The position numbers and the translations under genes were made by a program. From a virus, in IMG/VR virus record IMGVR_UViG_3300031227_000001, positions 1 through 64,000 of that record: a stretch of DNA of 64,000 nt. One strand, given 5' to 3'. The notes below the pieces were generated by a model. That model saw only the letters and a program-made list of their open reading frames with translations, was not told the origin of the DNA and ran no database searches. This document shows, piece after piece, positions 24,102 through 32,327 of this stretch. Within the stretch, counting starts at the first letter, position 1. The number at the start of each line of letters is the position of its first letter.

Positions 24102-24511
24102 GCAGACTTGGAGCAGATCCAAAAGAGGCATTCTTGCCAGACGGCACGGCGGTTACCACATTCTCGGTGGCTACAGACCGCTCTTGGACAAAGGACGGCG
24201 AGAAGCAAAAGCGCACGACATGGTATAGAGTCTCAGCTTTTAGGCGTCTCGCAGAAACGGTAGCTCAATATCTGTCCAAAGGCAAACTCGTCCTGGTAGT
24301 TGGCTCTTTAACAGAGCCCAAACCATATCAGGGCAAGGATGGGGAATGGCGAGCAAGTCTGTCGCTTACCGCCGACACGGTAAAATTCCTAAGTCCCCGT
24401 AGCGATGCTGCCACGGCTCAGCCCGCAGAGGGATACGCAGAGAAACCGGAAGTGGTCGCAGCCAAGAGAGCGGCTGAGGGTGATGATCTTGGGGAAGACT
24501 TGCCGTTCTGA
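24077..24511 (+). CDS. ssb: Single-stranded DNA-binding protein
   Basis: GTG 24077 after GGAGG at 24066-24070. The OB fold shows TTIVGRLGADPKEAFLPDGT, TTWYRVSAFRRLAETVAQYL and KGKLVLVVGSL in order. The C-terminus ends DDLGEDLPF, the acidic tip that recruits replication and repair partners. 144 residues is normal. It is the first long gene of the E1 leader transcript and would coat single strands for the Rad52-like annealer and the helicase. Confidence 0.95.
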   Translation: MYAQTTIVGRLGADPKEAFLPDGTAVTTFSVATDRSWTKDGEKQKRTTWYRVSAFRRLAETVAQYLSKGKLVLVVGSLTEPKPYQGKDGEWRASLSLTADTVKFLSPRSDAATAQPAEGYAEKPEVVAAKRAAEGDDLGEDLPF

Positions 24512-24513
24512 GT

Positions 24514-24529
24514 GTAACGCCGGCCTGAC
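24514..24529 (+). repeat. Palindrome copy 2
   Basis: GTAACGCCGGCCTGAC, one mismatch from consensus, directly after the SSB stop and ten bp before the next ATG region. Confidence 0.7.
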
Positions 24530-24542
24530 AAGGAGGATAACG

Positions 24543-24800
24543 ATGGGCTACAGAAAAGGCAGTAGGGAACTAAGAGAGAAGGCTGATCAGCTTACGTGGG
24601 GAGAAGCCAAGAGTATTTTGGCTGCCGCAAAAGCCAAGGGGTTGCACGGCAAATCGAAGCTAAATCCTCAGCTGACGAAACAACAGGTATACGACTTGTT
24701 TAGCGAGCCTCCGGCGCGAGTGCATAGCGATAGCGATTTGTTAGGCAAAACTGACGGTGGTTATCTGGTGGCGCAGAATATCTTGCGCGAGTTTGGCTGA
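24543..24800 (+). CDS. Conserved small protein, 85 aa; paralogue of 20684
   Basis: ATG 24543 after AAGGAGGATAACG. MGYRKGSRELREKADQLTWG and VAQNILREFG match the 20684 protein over the full length; differences are spread evenly. The shared core is helical. Function unknown. Confidence 0.65.
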   Translation: MGYRKGSRELREKADQLTWGEAKSILAAAKAKGLHGKSKLNPQLTKQQVYDLFSEPPARVHSDSDLLGKTDGGYLVAQNILREFG

Positions 24801-24803
24801 AAT

Positions 24804-24819
24804 GTAACGCCAGCGTGAC
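24804..24819 (+). repeat. Palindrome copy 3
   Basis: GTAACGCCAGCGTGAC, one mismatch, three bp after the stop of the 24543 gene and before AGGAGGAGG. Confidence 0.7.
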
Positions 24820-24838
24820 ATAGGAGGAGGAGGACGCG

Positions 24839-25006
24839 ATGGCTACAGCACTGCTATGGTTTTTGGCAACGCTAGTTATGGGGGCATTGATGGAAGAGGG
24901 GGCGTCGCTAGAGGGGGCAGACCCTGTGCTAGTTCTGTGGTGGATGAGTGCGGCATTCCTGTTCGCTGGAATGTCGAATATTGCGGATGCGATACGCGAA
25001 AAGTAA
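24839..25006 (+). CDS. Small membrane protein, 55 aa
   Basis: ATG 24839 follows GGAGGAGGAGGACGCG. Two hydrophobic segments (MATALLWFLATLVMGALM and VLVLWWMSAAFLFAGM) flank an acidic turn. Its stop TAA is inside palindrome copy 4. Confidence 0.6.
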   Translation: MATALLWFLATLVMGALMEEGASLEGADPVLVLWWMSAAFLFAGMSNIADAIREK

Positions 25007-25018
25007 CGCCGGCCTGAC
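25003..25018 (+). repeat. Palindrome copy 4
   Basis: GTAACGCCGGCCTGAC; the stop codon of the 24839 gene is bases 2-4. Confidence 0.7.
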
Positions 25019-25038
25019 ACATTAGAGAGGAGGACACG

Positions 25039-25317
25039 ATGGAACTTCATACACAAGCACACGCCCTGAGACCGTGTAGGCTACTATGCGACAGACTACG
25101 CCTCTATACCGCCACGACCTTTCCTAACGGCCCTTGGCGCGGATGCGAGCTAATATTGCGTCGCTGTAAAGCCTTTGGCTTGCTAAAAGACGACGGGAGC
25201 GGCTTGCTTGTCGATGTTCTGGCCGAGAATGGCGACATTGTACAGGACTTTCCCGTTACACGAGAGGGATTCGAATATCTGAGACGGCAACTGAGGTTTT
25301 GTGTGGAAGCGACATAA
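25039..25317 (+). CDS. Hypothetical protein, 92 aa
   Basis: ATG after GAGGAGGACACG. Alpha/beta with RCKAFGLLKDDGSGLLVDVL in the middle. No family recognised. Confidence 0.6.
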   Translation: MELHTQAHALRPCRLLCDRLRLYTATTFPNGPWRGCELILRRCKAFGLLKDDGSGLLVDVLAENGDIVQDFPVTREGFEYLRRQLRFCVEAT

Positions 25318-25379
25318 GGTGTGACACTATCACCTATACTTGTGGGCATCTATCGGTGATTCTATCCGAGGAGGACAAC

Positions 25380-25823
25380 GTGGAGCAGGTCAATCGAGGG
25401 AGCAGAACGCAAACACGGCGGCCAGTATTGCGGCAACCGCGCAGAGTGAATGACGACTCTGGTGGCACGTGGGAATGGAAACAAGATTACTATGACGACT
25501 TGACACTCTGGTCGGCTATTCTCGAAACATGTCCGTGGCGTATTGGCGATCCGCTGCAATTTTTGTGGTTGCCTATTGTCAAGATTCGCGTCGAACGGCT
25601 GCAAGATATTACGGTAGCTGACATGGAGGCAGAGGGGATAGACATTGCGTCTCACATGCCCTTAGTGCCCTTGCCGTCATTGGATGTGGACAAGCTAGCG
25701 CTAGAGATTGGGCGGCGCTTGTGCCAGGAGTTGTGGGATAACATTTATGCAAAGCGTGGTTATAGTTGGGAGACGAATCCACACGTGTGGGTACTGGAAA
25801 CGGAGGCAACATGCAAAAGCTGA
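25380..25823 (+). CDS. ASCH-like phage protein (N-terminally short), 147 aa
   Basis: GTG 25380 after GAGGAGGACAAC. RGSRTQTRRPVLRQP, then GDPLQFLWLP, VERLQDITVADMEAEGI and WDNIYAKRGYSWETNPHVWVLE follow the order of phage ASCH/morphogenetic proteins. Those usually start with about ten more residues (SGPMVRAIL-type) that are missing here, unless another start upstream is used. RNA or nucleotide binding is known for the fold; the role is unclear. Confidence 0.65.
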   Translation: MEQVNRGSRTQTRRPVLRQPRRVNDDSGGTWEWKQDYYDDLTLWSAILETCPWRIGDPLQFLWLPIVKIRVERLQDITVADMEAEGIDIASHMPLVPLPSLDVDKLALEIGRRLCQELWDNIYAKRGYSWETNPHVWVLETEATCKS

Positions 25824-25936
25824 TCTCTATCCTGCTAGGGACTATCATTATCGCGCGCATCGTGTATGCTGCGTTCTGCATGGCCGTCGAGGCTACGCTG
25901 AACGCCGCCCCATGGCTGGCTATCATTACACATTAG
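25811..25936 (+). CDS. Membrane micropeptide, 41 aa
   Basis: ATG 25811 follows ACGGAGGCAAC inside the end of the previous gene. MQKLISILLGTIIIARIVYA is a signal or membrane helix followed by a short outside tail. Confidence 0.5.
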   Translation: MQKLISILLGTIIIARIVYAAFCMAVEATLNAAPWLAIITH

Positions 25937-25949
25937 GGAGGCATTGAAT

Positions 25950-26267
25950 TTGCCTACGATAGTTTGTCTCTGTGGTTCTACACGATTCGGCAAGGCGTTC
26001 CAAGAGGCCAATCTGCGCGAAACGCTAGACGGCAAGATTGTGCTCGGTGTGGGATGTACTACGCATTCTGACCAAGAGCTATTCGGTCACCTATCCGAAT
26101 CAGAGCAACGGGAACTCAAGATCAAGTTTGACGAATTGCACTTGCGCAAGATAGACCTGGCCGATGAGGTGCTAATCCTAAATGTTGACGGATACATAGG
26201 CGAATCTACGCAGCGCGAGCTGGAATATGCCAAAGCGCAGGGTAAGATTATTAGATTCCTGGAATGA
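25950..26267 (+). CDS. Nucleoside 2-deoxyribosyltransferase-superfamily protein
   Basis: The second TTG (25950) is preferred over TTG 25944 because it lies eight bp behind GGGAGG. IVCLCGSTRFGKAFQEAN, LHLRKIDLADEVLILNVDGY and GESTQRELEYAKAQGK give the fold and a candidate catalytic Glu. It is unlike the 22236 protein in detail, so the phage encodes two members. Probably acts on nucleotides or a nucleotide signal. Confidence 0.7.
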   Translation: MPTIVCLCGSTRFGKAFQEANLRETLDGKIVLGVGCTTHSDQELFGHLSESEQRELKIKFDELHLRKIDLADEVLILNVDGYIGESTQRELEYAKAQGKIIRFLE

Positions 26268-26293
26268 TTTGGGGATACTGGGCAAAATAGGAC

Positions 26294-26322
26294 TTGACAA
26301 ATTCTCACATATCGGCTATAAT
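26294..26322 (+). promoter_or_regulatory. Promoter for leader RNA E2 with overlapping TTCTCACA repeat
   Basis: TTGACA (26294-26299) and TATAAT (26317-26322), 17-bp spacer. TTCTCACA in the spacer (26302-26309) is an inverted copy of TGTGAGAA at 26328-26335, which is also helix A, so either a repressor site or coincidence with A. Confidence 0.85.
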
Positions 26323-26327
26323 AGGGC

Positions 26328-26433
26328 TGTGAGAAAGCTGATAGTCTGAGGAGGGTCTTTTATATGTCAAGAGCTCGCAAGGTTCAACGGACTGGCTTTC
26401 TCACAAAAGCAGCTCTCCGCCTTGCGAGTTTTT
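26328..26433 (+). ncRNA. Structured leader RNA E2
   Basis: A TGTGAGAAAGC (26328-26338) with GCTTTCTCACA (26395-26405), 11 perfect pairs. B GGAGGG (26350-26355) with CTCTCC (26413-26418), one G-U. C CTCGCAAGG (26374-26382) with CCTTGCGAG (26420-26428), nine perfect pairs followed by TTTTTG, a terminator. Loop 1 has GAGGAGGGTCTTTTATATG, comparable to the other leaders. A frame of 25 codons starts at 26365. The helicase ATG is 22 bp past the C' stem. Confidence 0.8.
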
Positions 26434-26449
26434 GTGTATAGGAGCACAG

Positions 26450-27823
26450 ATGGAATACCAATCGTTCCTTGAACAAAAAACCGACTATGGCGCGAGTCAC
26501 GGATTCGCCCCGCTATTCATGCCGGACTTCCTTTTCGACTTTCAGGCAGCGATAGTTGATTGGGCTATTCGTCTAGGCCGCGCCGCCATCTTTGCCGACT
26601 GCGGTATGGGTAAAACGCCAATGCAGCTAGTATGGGCAGAGAATATCATGCGCAAGACCAATAAGCCCGTGCTCATTCTGACGCCGCTTGCGGTGAGCGG
26701 CCAGACACTAGAGGAGGCGCAGAAATTCGACATCGAGGCACAACGGGCAACAATTGGACTGAACCCCAAGACGATTCAAGTTGCAAACTATGAGAAGCTA
26801 CATCATTTCGAGGCGACTGATTATGCGGGCGTCGTCTGTGACGAATCCAGCATTCTCAAAAACTTTCAAGGTAGGCGCAAGGCGGCCATTACAGAGTTTA
26901 TGCGGCGCATACCATATCGTCTATTATGCACAGCCACCGCCGCTCCCAATGATTGGGTAGAATTAGGCACAAGCTCTGAGGCGCTAGGCTATCTGGGGCA
27001 TATGGATATGCTGACCAAGTTCTTTACGAACAAAAACAACTCGGCGGCTGTTATGCGCGGCAGATTCGCTCAGGACGGATGGCGGCTAAAGGGACACGCC
27101 GCAGAACCGTTTTGGCGGTGGGTATCCTCGTGGGCGAGGGCGGCGCGCAGTCCCTCTGACCTGGGCTTTGACGATGACGGATTCATTTTACCAGCACTCA
27201 ATGAAAAGCATACATTGGTCAAAGCATCAAAGCCAACGCCAGGGATGCTCTTTGATCTCGCGGCGGTTACATTCCGAGAGGAACGAGAAGCCACGCGCCG
27301 AACAATAGACGACCGCTGCGAGACGGCAGCCGCAATGGTAGCGCAACACTACATCTCTATGGTCTGGTGTCACCTAAACGACGAATCAAAAACATTGCAT
27401 CGAATGATACCTAATTCTGTAGAGGTAACAGGATCGGACTCAGACGAACAGAAAGAGGAGGCTGCGCGGTGGTTTGTTCACGGAACAGAGCAAAAGCGCG
27501 TTCTTATTAGTAAGCCCCGCATCTTTGGATTTGGCCTCAATTTCCAACACGCCGCGCATATGACTTACTTTCCCACGCACAGCTATGAGCAATACTACCA
27601 AGCCACGCGACGGCTCTGGCGATTCGGGCAAGAGAGACCCGTAATGGTAGATCTCATTTATACCGATGGGGGCAAGCGCATGATGCAAAATCTGGCACGA
27701 AAAGCCGAGGGCGCCGATCAGATGTTTAGTGATCTTGTAAAGTACATGGATCAATCAATGACCGTCAAAACCGAGTACAATCAAGTAGACGTGGAGGTCC
27801 CGAAATGGATGCAAGCCAGCTAA
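26450..27823 (+). CDS. SNF2/DEAD-type helicase
   Basis: ATG 26450 follows TAGGAGCACAG. Walker A ADCGMGKT (49-56), motif Ia LILTPLAVSGQ, CDESS (130-134, the DExx position), TATAAP (161-166) and a C-terminal QATRRLWRFGQ arginine-finger motif near residue 390 are in order. 457 residues is typical for phage SNF2-like helicases that work on double-stranded DNA in replication or modification. It is followed by two methyltransferases in the same transcript. Confidence 0.85.
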   Translation: MEYQSFLEQKTDYGASHGFAPLFMPDFLFDFQAAIVDWAIRLGRAAIFADCGMGKTPMQLVWAENIMRKTNKPVLILTPLAVSGQTLEEAQKFDIEAQRATIGLNPKTIQVANYEKLHHFEATDYAGVVCDESSILKNFQGRRKAAITEFMRRIPYRLLCTATAAPNDWVELGTSSEALGYLGHMDMLTKFFTNKNNSAAVMRGRFAQDGWRLKGHAAEPFWRWVSSWARAARSPSDLGFDDDGFILPALNEKHTLVKASKPTPGMLFDLAAVTFREEREATRRTIDDRCETAAAMVAQHYISMVWCHLNDESKTLHRMIPNSVEVTGSDSDEQKEEAARWFVHGTEQKRVLISKPRIFGFGLNFQHAAHMTYFPTHSYEQYYQATRRLWRFGQERPVMVDLIYTDGGKRMMQNLARKAEGADQMFSDLVKYMDQSMTVKTEYNQVDVEVPKWMQAS

Positions 27824-28767
27824 TCACCGACCGCTATGCGCTGTACATGGACGACTGCTGCGAGGTTATGCCTAAATTGCCGGATGGCTCGGTTCATTTC
27901 TCGGTCTACTCGCCTCCATTTGCGGGGCTATATCATTACAGTTCCAGTCCGCGAGACTTGAGCAACAGCCGCGACTATGACGAATTCATGGAACATTACA
28001 GGTTTGTGGTAGACGAAATCTACAGACTGACCATGCCGGGACGCTCGACGGCGGTACACTGCATGGACATTCCCAACGGGAACACGGGCGGCAAGGATGA
28101 TCATTTGTACGACTTTCCCGGCGACATCATCCGCCTGCACGCAGATATAGGATTCAAGTACGTGGCGCGGTATCACGTTTGGAAAGAACCGCTAGCAGTG
28201 CGCAATCGGACTATGGCAAAGAAACTAGCACATTGGACGATAGTACATGATTCGTCATTATGTGCTGCGGCGGGTGCCGATTATCTGCTAGTATTCAGGC
28301 GCAATGGAGATAATCCAGAACCGATAACACACGAGCATGGATTAATCGAATACGCAGGCGCGCGCGATATACCACCCGAATTGCTAAAGCACAAAGGGTT
28401 TGAGGGCAATCAGATCAAGAACCGCTATAGTCAGTGGATATGGCGACAATATGCCTCTGCATTCTGGGACGATATTCGGCTTAGCAATGTATTGCCCTAC
28501 AAGCCTGGGCGCGATAAGGACGACGAGAGACACGTCCATCCATTGCAGCTTGACGTAATTGATAGAGCGCTGGCACTTTGGTCGAATCCTGGCGATACTG
28601 TCCTGACGCCATTTATGGGGGTTGGCTCCGAGGTGTATGCTGCGGTCAGGGCTGGCAGGCGGGCGATAGGCATAGAGCTAAAGCAGACCTATTTCAATCA
28701 GGCCGTCAAGAACCTGGCTGCCGTTGACGCAGAGAAGGCGACCGAGCCAAAACTAGCAGGGTTCTGA
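27805..28767 (+). CDS. DNA methyltransferase, beta-type (SPPF motif)
   Basis: Catalytic motif SPPF (36-39) comes first; the cofactor motif TPFMGVGSEVYAAVRAGRRA (near 265-285) comes later, the order of beta-class N4-cytosine or N6-adenine enzymes. S-PP-F favours N4-cytosine but does not prove it. Overlaps the helicase gene by 19 bases. The recognition domain is probably residues 110-240. It is likely to protect phage DNA from host restriction. Confidence 0.85.
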   Translation: MDASQLITDRYALYMDDCCEVMPKLPDGSVHFSVYSPPFAGLYHYSSSPRDLSNSRDYDEFMEHYRFVVDEIYRLTMPGRSTAVHCMDIPNGNTGGKDDHLYDFPGDIIRLHADIGFKYVARYHVWKEPLAVRNRTMAKKLAHWTIVHDSSLCAAAGADYLLVFRRNGDNPEPITHEHGLIEYAGARDIPPELLKHKGFEGNQIKNRYSQWIWRQYASAFWDDIRLSNVLPYKPGRDKDDERHVHPLQLDVIDRALALWSNPGDTVLTPFMGVGSEVYAAVRAGRRAIGIELKQTYFNQAVKNLAAVDAEKATEPKLAGF

Positions 28768-28824
28768 GCAATCCCCGTTGACATTGCAGAGAGTGATCGA
28801 CGACTTTACGGAATAGGGGGCAAA

Positions 28825-29520
28825 GTGACAACATTAGGCCCGTATCTGCTAGGCCCAAACGACACGCCAGAGAATGGCATTTATACCGGCGACGCACGGG
28901 AGCTTGCTAAAGCGATACCTGACGAAAGTATTGATCTTATCTTTACCGATCCCGTGTATCAGAACACAGACGACTATCGCTGGCTGGCAGAGACGGGGGC
29001 GCGGGTGCTGAATCTAACTGGTGCACTCTTGGCATGGTCCGCAACCCCTTGCTTGCCAGAGATATTAATAGCAATGATACCGCCGATGCAGTGGGCTTGG
29101 ATGTTGTACTGGCAAAAGTATGGCCCCTGTTACCCCGGTAAGCCAGGAATATGCATTATTGCACAATGTCTTTGGCTTGACAAGGGCCAAAGCAAAACGC
29201 GCCGCAAGATAGCAGATTGGCAGGGGGCGGCTTTCGACTTGAGTAATAGGCACAGCAAGCACAAGTGGAGTAAGCCAGAGACGGTGCTAGCAAAATGGGC
29301 AGACGCCTTTACTTTGCCAGACGCTATCATTTTTGATCCTTTCACCGGCGGCGGCACAGTCCCCGCTGTATGCAAGATGCTAGGCCGCCAGTATCTAGCA
29401 TTCGAGATAGACGCTGACACCGCAGAGCTGGCCCGTGAGCGAGTGCGCAATACACAGCCGCCGCTACCCGGGCTAGTCATAGAGCAAGCCGAGCTAGACC
29501 TAACCGACAAGGAATGCTGA
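28825..29520 (+). CDS. DNA methyltransferase, DPVY motif
   Basis: GTG 28825 after GGGGGCAAA. DPVY (41-44) is the catalytic motif IV variant of DPPY, and IIFDPFTGGGTVPAVCKML near residue 170 is the cofactor motif. At 231 residues it is compact. Adenine-N6 methylation is likely by family. A bare TTGACA at 28778 lacks a -10, so it is probably transcribed with the upstream genes. Confidence 0.8.
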   Translation: MTTLGPYLLGPNDTPENGIYTGDARELAKAIPDESIDLIFTDPVYQNTDDYRWLAETGARVLNLTGALLAWSATPCLPEILIAMIPPMQWAWMLYWQKYGPCYPGKPGICIIAQCLWLDKGQSKTRRKIADWQGAAFDLSNRHSKHKWSKPETVLAKWADAFTLPDAIIFDPFTGGGTVPAVCKMLGRQYLAFEIDADTAELARERVRNTQPPLPGLVIEQAELDLTDKEC

Positions 29521-29530
29521 TACGTTGGAC

Positions 29531-29559
29531 TTGACAACGTTTAGCATATGTGGTAAACT
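29531..29559 (+). promoter_or_regulatory. Promoter for leader RNA E3
   Basis: TTGACA (29531-29536) and TAAACT (29554-29559), 17-bp spacer with CATATG. Predicted start 29566-29567, the first base of helix A. Confidence 0.75.
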
Positions 29560-29566
29560 AGAAGGC

Positions 29567-29677
29567 GTGGAGAGGCCATGGCACATAGGAAGGTATTTTT
29601 ATTATGAGGCATCAAAGCCACGAGGTCAAGTGTTCGGCTTCTCCACAGTCGCCAACCCTTCCGCCTTGTGGCTTTTT
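29567..29677 (+). ncRNA. Structured leader RNA E3
   Basis: A GTGGAGAGGCC (29567-29577) with GGCTTCTCCAC (29636-29646), 11 pairs with one G-U. B GGAAGG (29588-29593) with CCTTCC (29657-29662), six pairs. C AAAGCCACGAGG (29614-29625) with CCTTGTGGCTTT (29664-29675), 12 pairs with one G-U, then TT. Loop 1 AGGAAGGTATTTTTATTATG again has purines, a U-run and ATG. A frame from that ATG (29604) runs into the next gene, but the real start is 29697. Confidence 0.8.
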
Positions 29678-29696
29678 GCATTATAAGGGTATAGAA

Positions 29697-30305
29697 ATGC
29701 CATACAAAGACCCAGAACAGCAACGGGCCTATCAGAAAGCCTATCGAAAGAGCCACAAAGAAGAGGCGGCGGCCTATCGAGAGAGCCACAAAGAAAAAGC
29801 CGCCGCATATGCTATTGCCTATCATGTGGCATATCCAGGGAAATTTAACGCTTACATGCGAGCACAGCGCGCGGCGCGCAGCGACGAATTTAGGGCGCGT
29901 GATAGAGCATACTATAGGGCCCACCGCGACAAGAAGTTAGCACGGGCCCACATATATAATGAAACCCATCGAGAGAGAGGCAGAGCTACCACTAGGGCAT
30001 GGCAAAAGGCTAACCCGGAAAAGATAGCCGCCCATAATCTCCATCGCCGAGCGCGCCTCGCGGGGGCTGATGGGCATGGCTATACCGCCGCCGAGCATAT
30101 TAAGGCGCGATGGGCTATGTGGGGGAATCGCTGCTATATATGTGGCGCACCCGCCGAGGCAACAGATCACGTTATCCCGTTGGCGAGGGGTGGTTCTCAT
30201 TGGCCTGCTAATCTGAGGCCAATCTGTAAGAGTTGTAATAGTAGGAAGGGCGCGCGACTTCTCCACAAGAAGCGACCTCTTACCCTCGCGCGTTCTGCAT
30301 TATAG
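29697..30305 (+). CDS. HNH endonuclease with basic repeat N-terminus
   Basis: ATG 29697 is the first methionine after the leader terminator. Residues 1-125 hold tandem basic units (YQKAYRKSHKEEAAAYRESH and similar) that likely bind DNA. The nuclease part has CYICG, ATDHVIPLARGG and LRPICKSCNSRKG: the HNH His, Asn and zinc ligands. Typical of stand-alone homing-type HNH enzymes. Ribosome site before the ATG is weak. Confidence 0.85.
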   Translation: MPYKDPEQQRAYQKAYRKSHKEEAAAYRESHKEKAAAYAIAYHVAYPGKFNAYMRAQRAARSDEFRARDRAYYRAHRDKKLARAHIYNETHRERGRATTRAWQKANPEKIAAHNLHRRARLAGADGHGYTAAEHIKARWAMWGNRCYICGAPAEATDHVIPLARGGSHWPANLRPICKSCNSRKGARLLHKKRPLTLARSAL

Positions 30306-30314
30306 GAGGCAACC

Positions 30315-30449
30315 ATGCGAGAAATAGAGCTAACGCAGGGCAAGGTGGCGCTGGTAGATGCCGACATGTATGAGGAATTGAACCAGCACAAATGGTGCGC
30401 CTGCAATATGGGGGGGCAACATGATTCGTGTAATCATTCGAGACGTTGA
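30315..30449 (+). pseudogene. Remnant of an AP2/HNH homing endonuclease N-terminus
   Basis: ATG 30315 after TAGGAGGCAACC gives MREIELTQGKVALVDADMYE then ELNQHKWCA, a recognisable beginning of the AP2/HNH homing-endonuclease family (usually LTQGKVALVDDEDYE). After about 33 residues the frame leaves the family and ends at TGA 30447; the rest of the gene is absent. It overlaps the next gene. Confidence 0.65.
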
Positions 30450-30630
30450 CGATCGCAATGGCGAACTACTGGGCGAGTTTGCAGCTGAAGACTTAGCGAC
30501 GCTAGTCAAGGTAGTAAGCGCTTCCCCCGTCTATAATGGCTTTAATGGCAAAACTTGCCAGTTCTGCCTAGCTCATTTTGTGCTTGACGACGACGGGGCG
30601 TATTTCGAGATCATCGTAGAGAAGGACTAG
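30421..30630 (+). CDS. Hypothetical protein, 69 aa
   Basis: ATG after GGGGGGGCAAC. VIIRDVDDRNGELLGEFAAE then CQFCLAHFVLDDDGAYFEI; a small beta fold with one CxxC. No family recognised. Confidence 0.6.
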   Translation: MIRVIIRDVDDRNGELLGEFAAEDLATLVKVVSASPVYNGFNGKTCQFCLAHFVLDDDGAYFEIIVEKD

Positions 30631-30634
30631 CAAT

Positions 30635-31441
30635 ATGCCCAGATGGCGTAAGCTGCATGTAAAGACGACCGAGAGCGACGACATAAATGACATGCCCGAT
30701 GATTTCGCGCGGCTCTTGTGGCTTATGCTACCCCTGGCGCTCGACGGCGAAGGGCGCGGCAAGGACAATTCTGCATGGGTAAAATCAAAGCTCATGCCCA
30801 TGCGCCTTGACGTAACATGTGAGATGATCGAGACTGCTATGCTTTGGTATAGTGACCGTGGCATGATAGAGAGATACGTCGTTGATGATCGTAGCTACTT
30901 CTGGCTCCCGACATTTACCAAGTACCAGGGGACTGCAAAATCACGACGCGAGGCCGAGAGCAACTACCCCGCACCGCCTGACCAGATCATACAAAGCTCA
31001 TGCGAGACTCATACGGAACCCGTGATCGAGTCTGGCACAGATGAAGATAAAGATGTAGATAAAGATAAAGATGTAGATAAAGATATATGCGCTAAAGCGC
31101 AACCCCCTCCGCCTAAAAAGAAACCTAAAGCTAAAACATCCGATCCGCGCAGCAAATCCGCGCCAATTCTAGCCGTTAAGGAATTGCTGGGAGGGCGTCG
31201 CTATCCCCCACGCGAGATGTATGATACGATCATAGCTACGCTAGGCGAGCATCCCGACTTGCAACATCTCAAGGCGTGCCGGGCCGAATGGGTCTCGCGG
31301 GGCTATAATCCTAACTCTTGGAAATGGCTGACCGAGTGGTATAAGGGCGGGCATATCCCATCGCAATCCAAGGGGCAGTCCACTTTGGATAAGACGCAGG
31401 CGGTTATTGAAGCATATCAAGCGGGGGGGAGCAGTGGCTAA
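30635..31441 (+). CDS. Replisome organizer / DnaD-like replication initiator
   Basis: The first 115 residues (MPRWRKLHVK, PDDFARLLWLMLPLALDGEG and SYFWLPTFTKYQGTAKSRRE) match the winged-helix N-domain of phage replication initiators. A linker follows with repeated DKDVDKDKDVDKD (nt 31045-31085) and Pro/Lys-rich segments, then a helical domain (residues about 185-250, LKACRAEWVSRGYNPNSWKW). The family binds the origin and recruits the loader encoded next. No origin iterons were found nearby. Confidence 0.75.
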   Translation: MPRWRKLHVKTTESDDINDMPDDFARLLWLMLPLALDGEGRGKDNSAWVKSKLMPMRLDVTCEMIETAMLWYSDRGMIERYVVDDRSYFWLPTFTKYQGTAKSRREAESNYPAPPDQIIQSSCETHTEPVIESGTDEDKDVDKDKDVDKDICAKAQPPPPKKKPKAKTSDPRSKSAPILAVKELLGGRRYPPREMYDTIIATLGEHPDLQHLKACRAEWVSRGYNPNSWKWLTEWYKGGHIPSQSKGQSTLDKTQAVIEAYQAGGSSG

Positions 31442-31946
31442 TAAGGACACTCTATCACAAATGTTTATTCTGCTACGGGCCAACTGGCCGCGCTATGACT
31501 TTAGCGATCACACGATGATGGTGTATGAGAAATGTCTGGCAGACATATCGGACGATGTTTTGGCGGCGGCAACTGTGGACTGTATAGGCAGGTGTACATT
31601 CTGGCCAAAGGTCGCCGAGATCCGCAGCGCTTGTTATCGGATTATGAATAACGCGATAGATCAGCCAACGGCGCACGAAGCCTGGGCCGAAGTGGTGCGC
31701 TTGATGGGTATACATAATGCACAGTTGCGGCCACCGACAGAGCGAGCGATAAAGTGCCTGGGGGGTATGTCGGCAATAGGCCGTAGCCAGGAATCGGAAT
31801 TAGGCAACTGGCGAGCGCGATTTATCAAAACATATGAGGTGCTAGAATCACGAGACAAGGCGCGGGCGATGACGTTGCCTGCCGTGCGGTTGCTTACAAA
31901 GCGGATCGAATCAGTTAGGCTATTAGAGGATGATGATAAAACCTAG
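31434..31946 (+). CDS. Helicase-loader-like protein (G39P-type)
   Basis: GTG 31434 overlaps the initiator gene by eight bases. The helical N-terminal part (SQMFILLRANWPRYDFSDHT, CLADISDDVLAAATVDCIG) and FWPKVAEIRSACYRI resemble phage helicase loaders/inhibitors of the SPP1 G39P type. Order initiator then loader supports it. No replicative helicase of DnaB type is in the window, so it would act on the host helicase. Confidence 0.6.
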   Translation: MANKDTLSQMFILLRANWPRYDFSDHTMMVYEKCLADISDDVLAAATVDCIGRCTFWPKVAEIRSACYRIMNNAIDQPTAHEAWAEVVRLMGIHNAQLRPPTERAIKCLGGMSAIGRSQESELGNWRARFIKTYEVLESRDKARAMTLPAVRLLTKRIESVRLLEDDDKT

Positions 31947-31955
31947 GGGGGCAAC

Positions 31956-32327
31956 ATGAACATCTCGTTCGCTTGGACGCTAGAGCCGCTATTGGCGGGC
32001 AAAAAGATTTGCACACGCAGGGCGTGGGCCGAGAGGTACTATCAGCGATGGCGCAAGGCGTGGCAGGAGGGTCGCCGAATACATACCGCCACGAACAAGA
32101 GCGCTCGCGCGGGTGGCAAGCGCATCGGCACAATAGAGTTGACGTGTGAACCATACCGCGAGATGCTTGTGGACATGCCAGAGAGCGACTTGGATGCGGA
32201 GGGCGGGCTTTGGGCAAGCAAAGAGGAATTTGCAGAGCTCTTTGAGGGGCGAACGGATCGGCCAGTGGTAGTGCGATTCCAGTTTACGCCGTATGCGGGG
32301 TTATTAGAGGAGGGCAACGATGGATAG
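31956..32327 (+). CDS. ASCH-like domain protein, 123 aa
   Basis: SFAWTLEPLLAGKKICTRRA is the start of the ASCH-type phage family, here complete where the 25380 protein is short; IGTIELTCEPYREML then forms the beta core. RNA-binding is known for the fold. Start ATG after GGGGGGC. Confidence 0.65.
   Translation: MNISFAWTLEPLLAGKKICTRRAWAERYYQRWRKAWQEGRRIHTATNKSARAGGKRIGTIELTCEPYREMLVDMPESDLDAEGGLWASKEEFAELFEGRTDRPVVVRFQFTPYAGLLEEGNDG

Noticed and set aside
28778-28806. Promoter before the second methyltransferase
   Set aside because: TTGACA is present, but no -10 at 16-18 bp spacing.
29604-29696. Extended N-terminus of the HNH protein through leader E3
   Set aside because: The segment is explained by conserved RNA pairing; the family-like sequence starts at the later ATG 29697.
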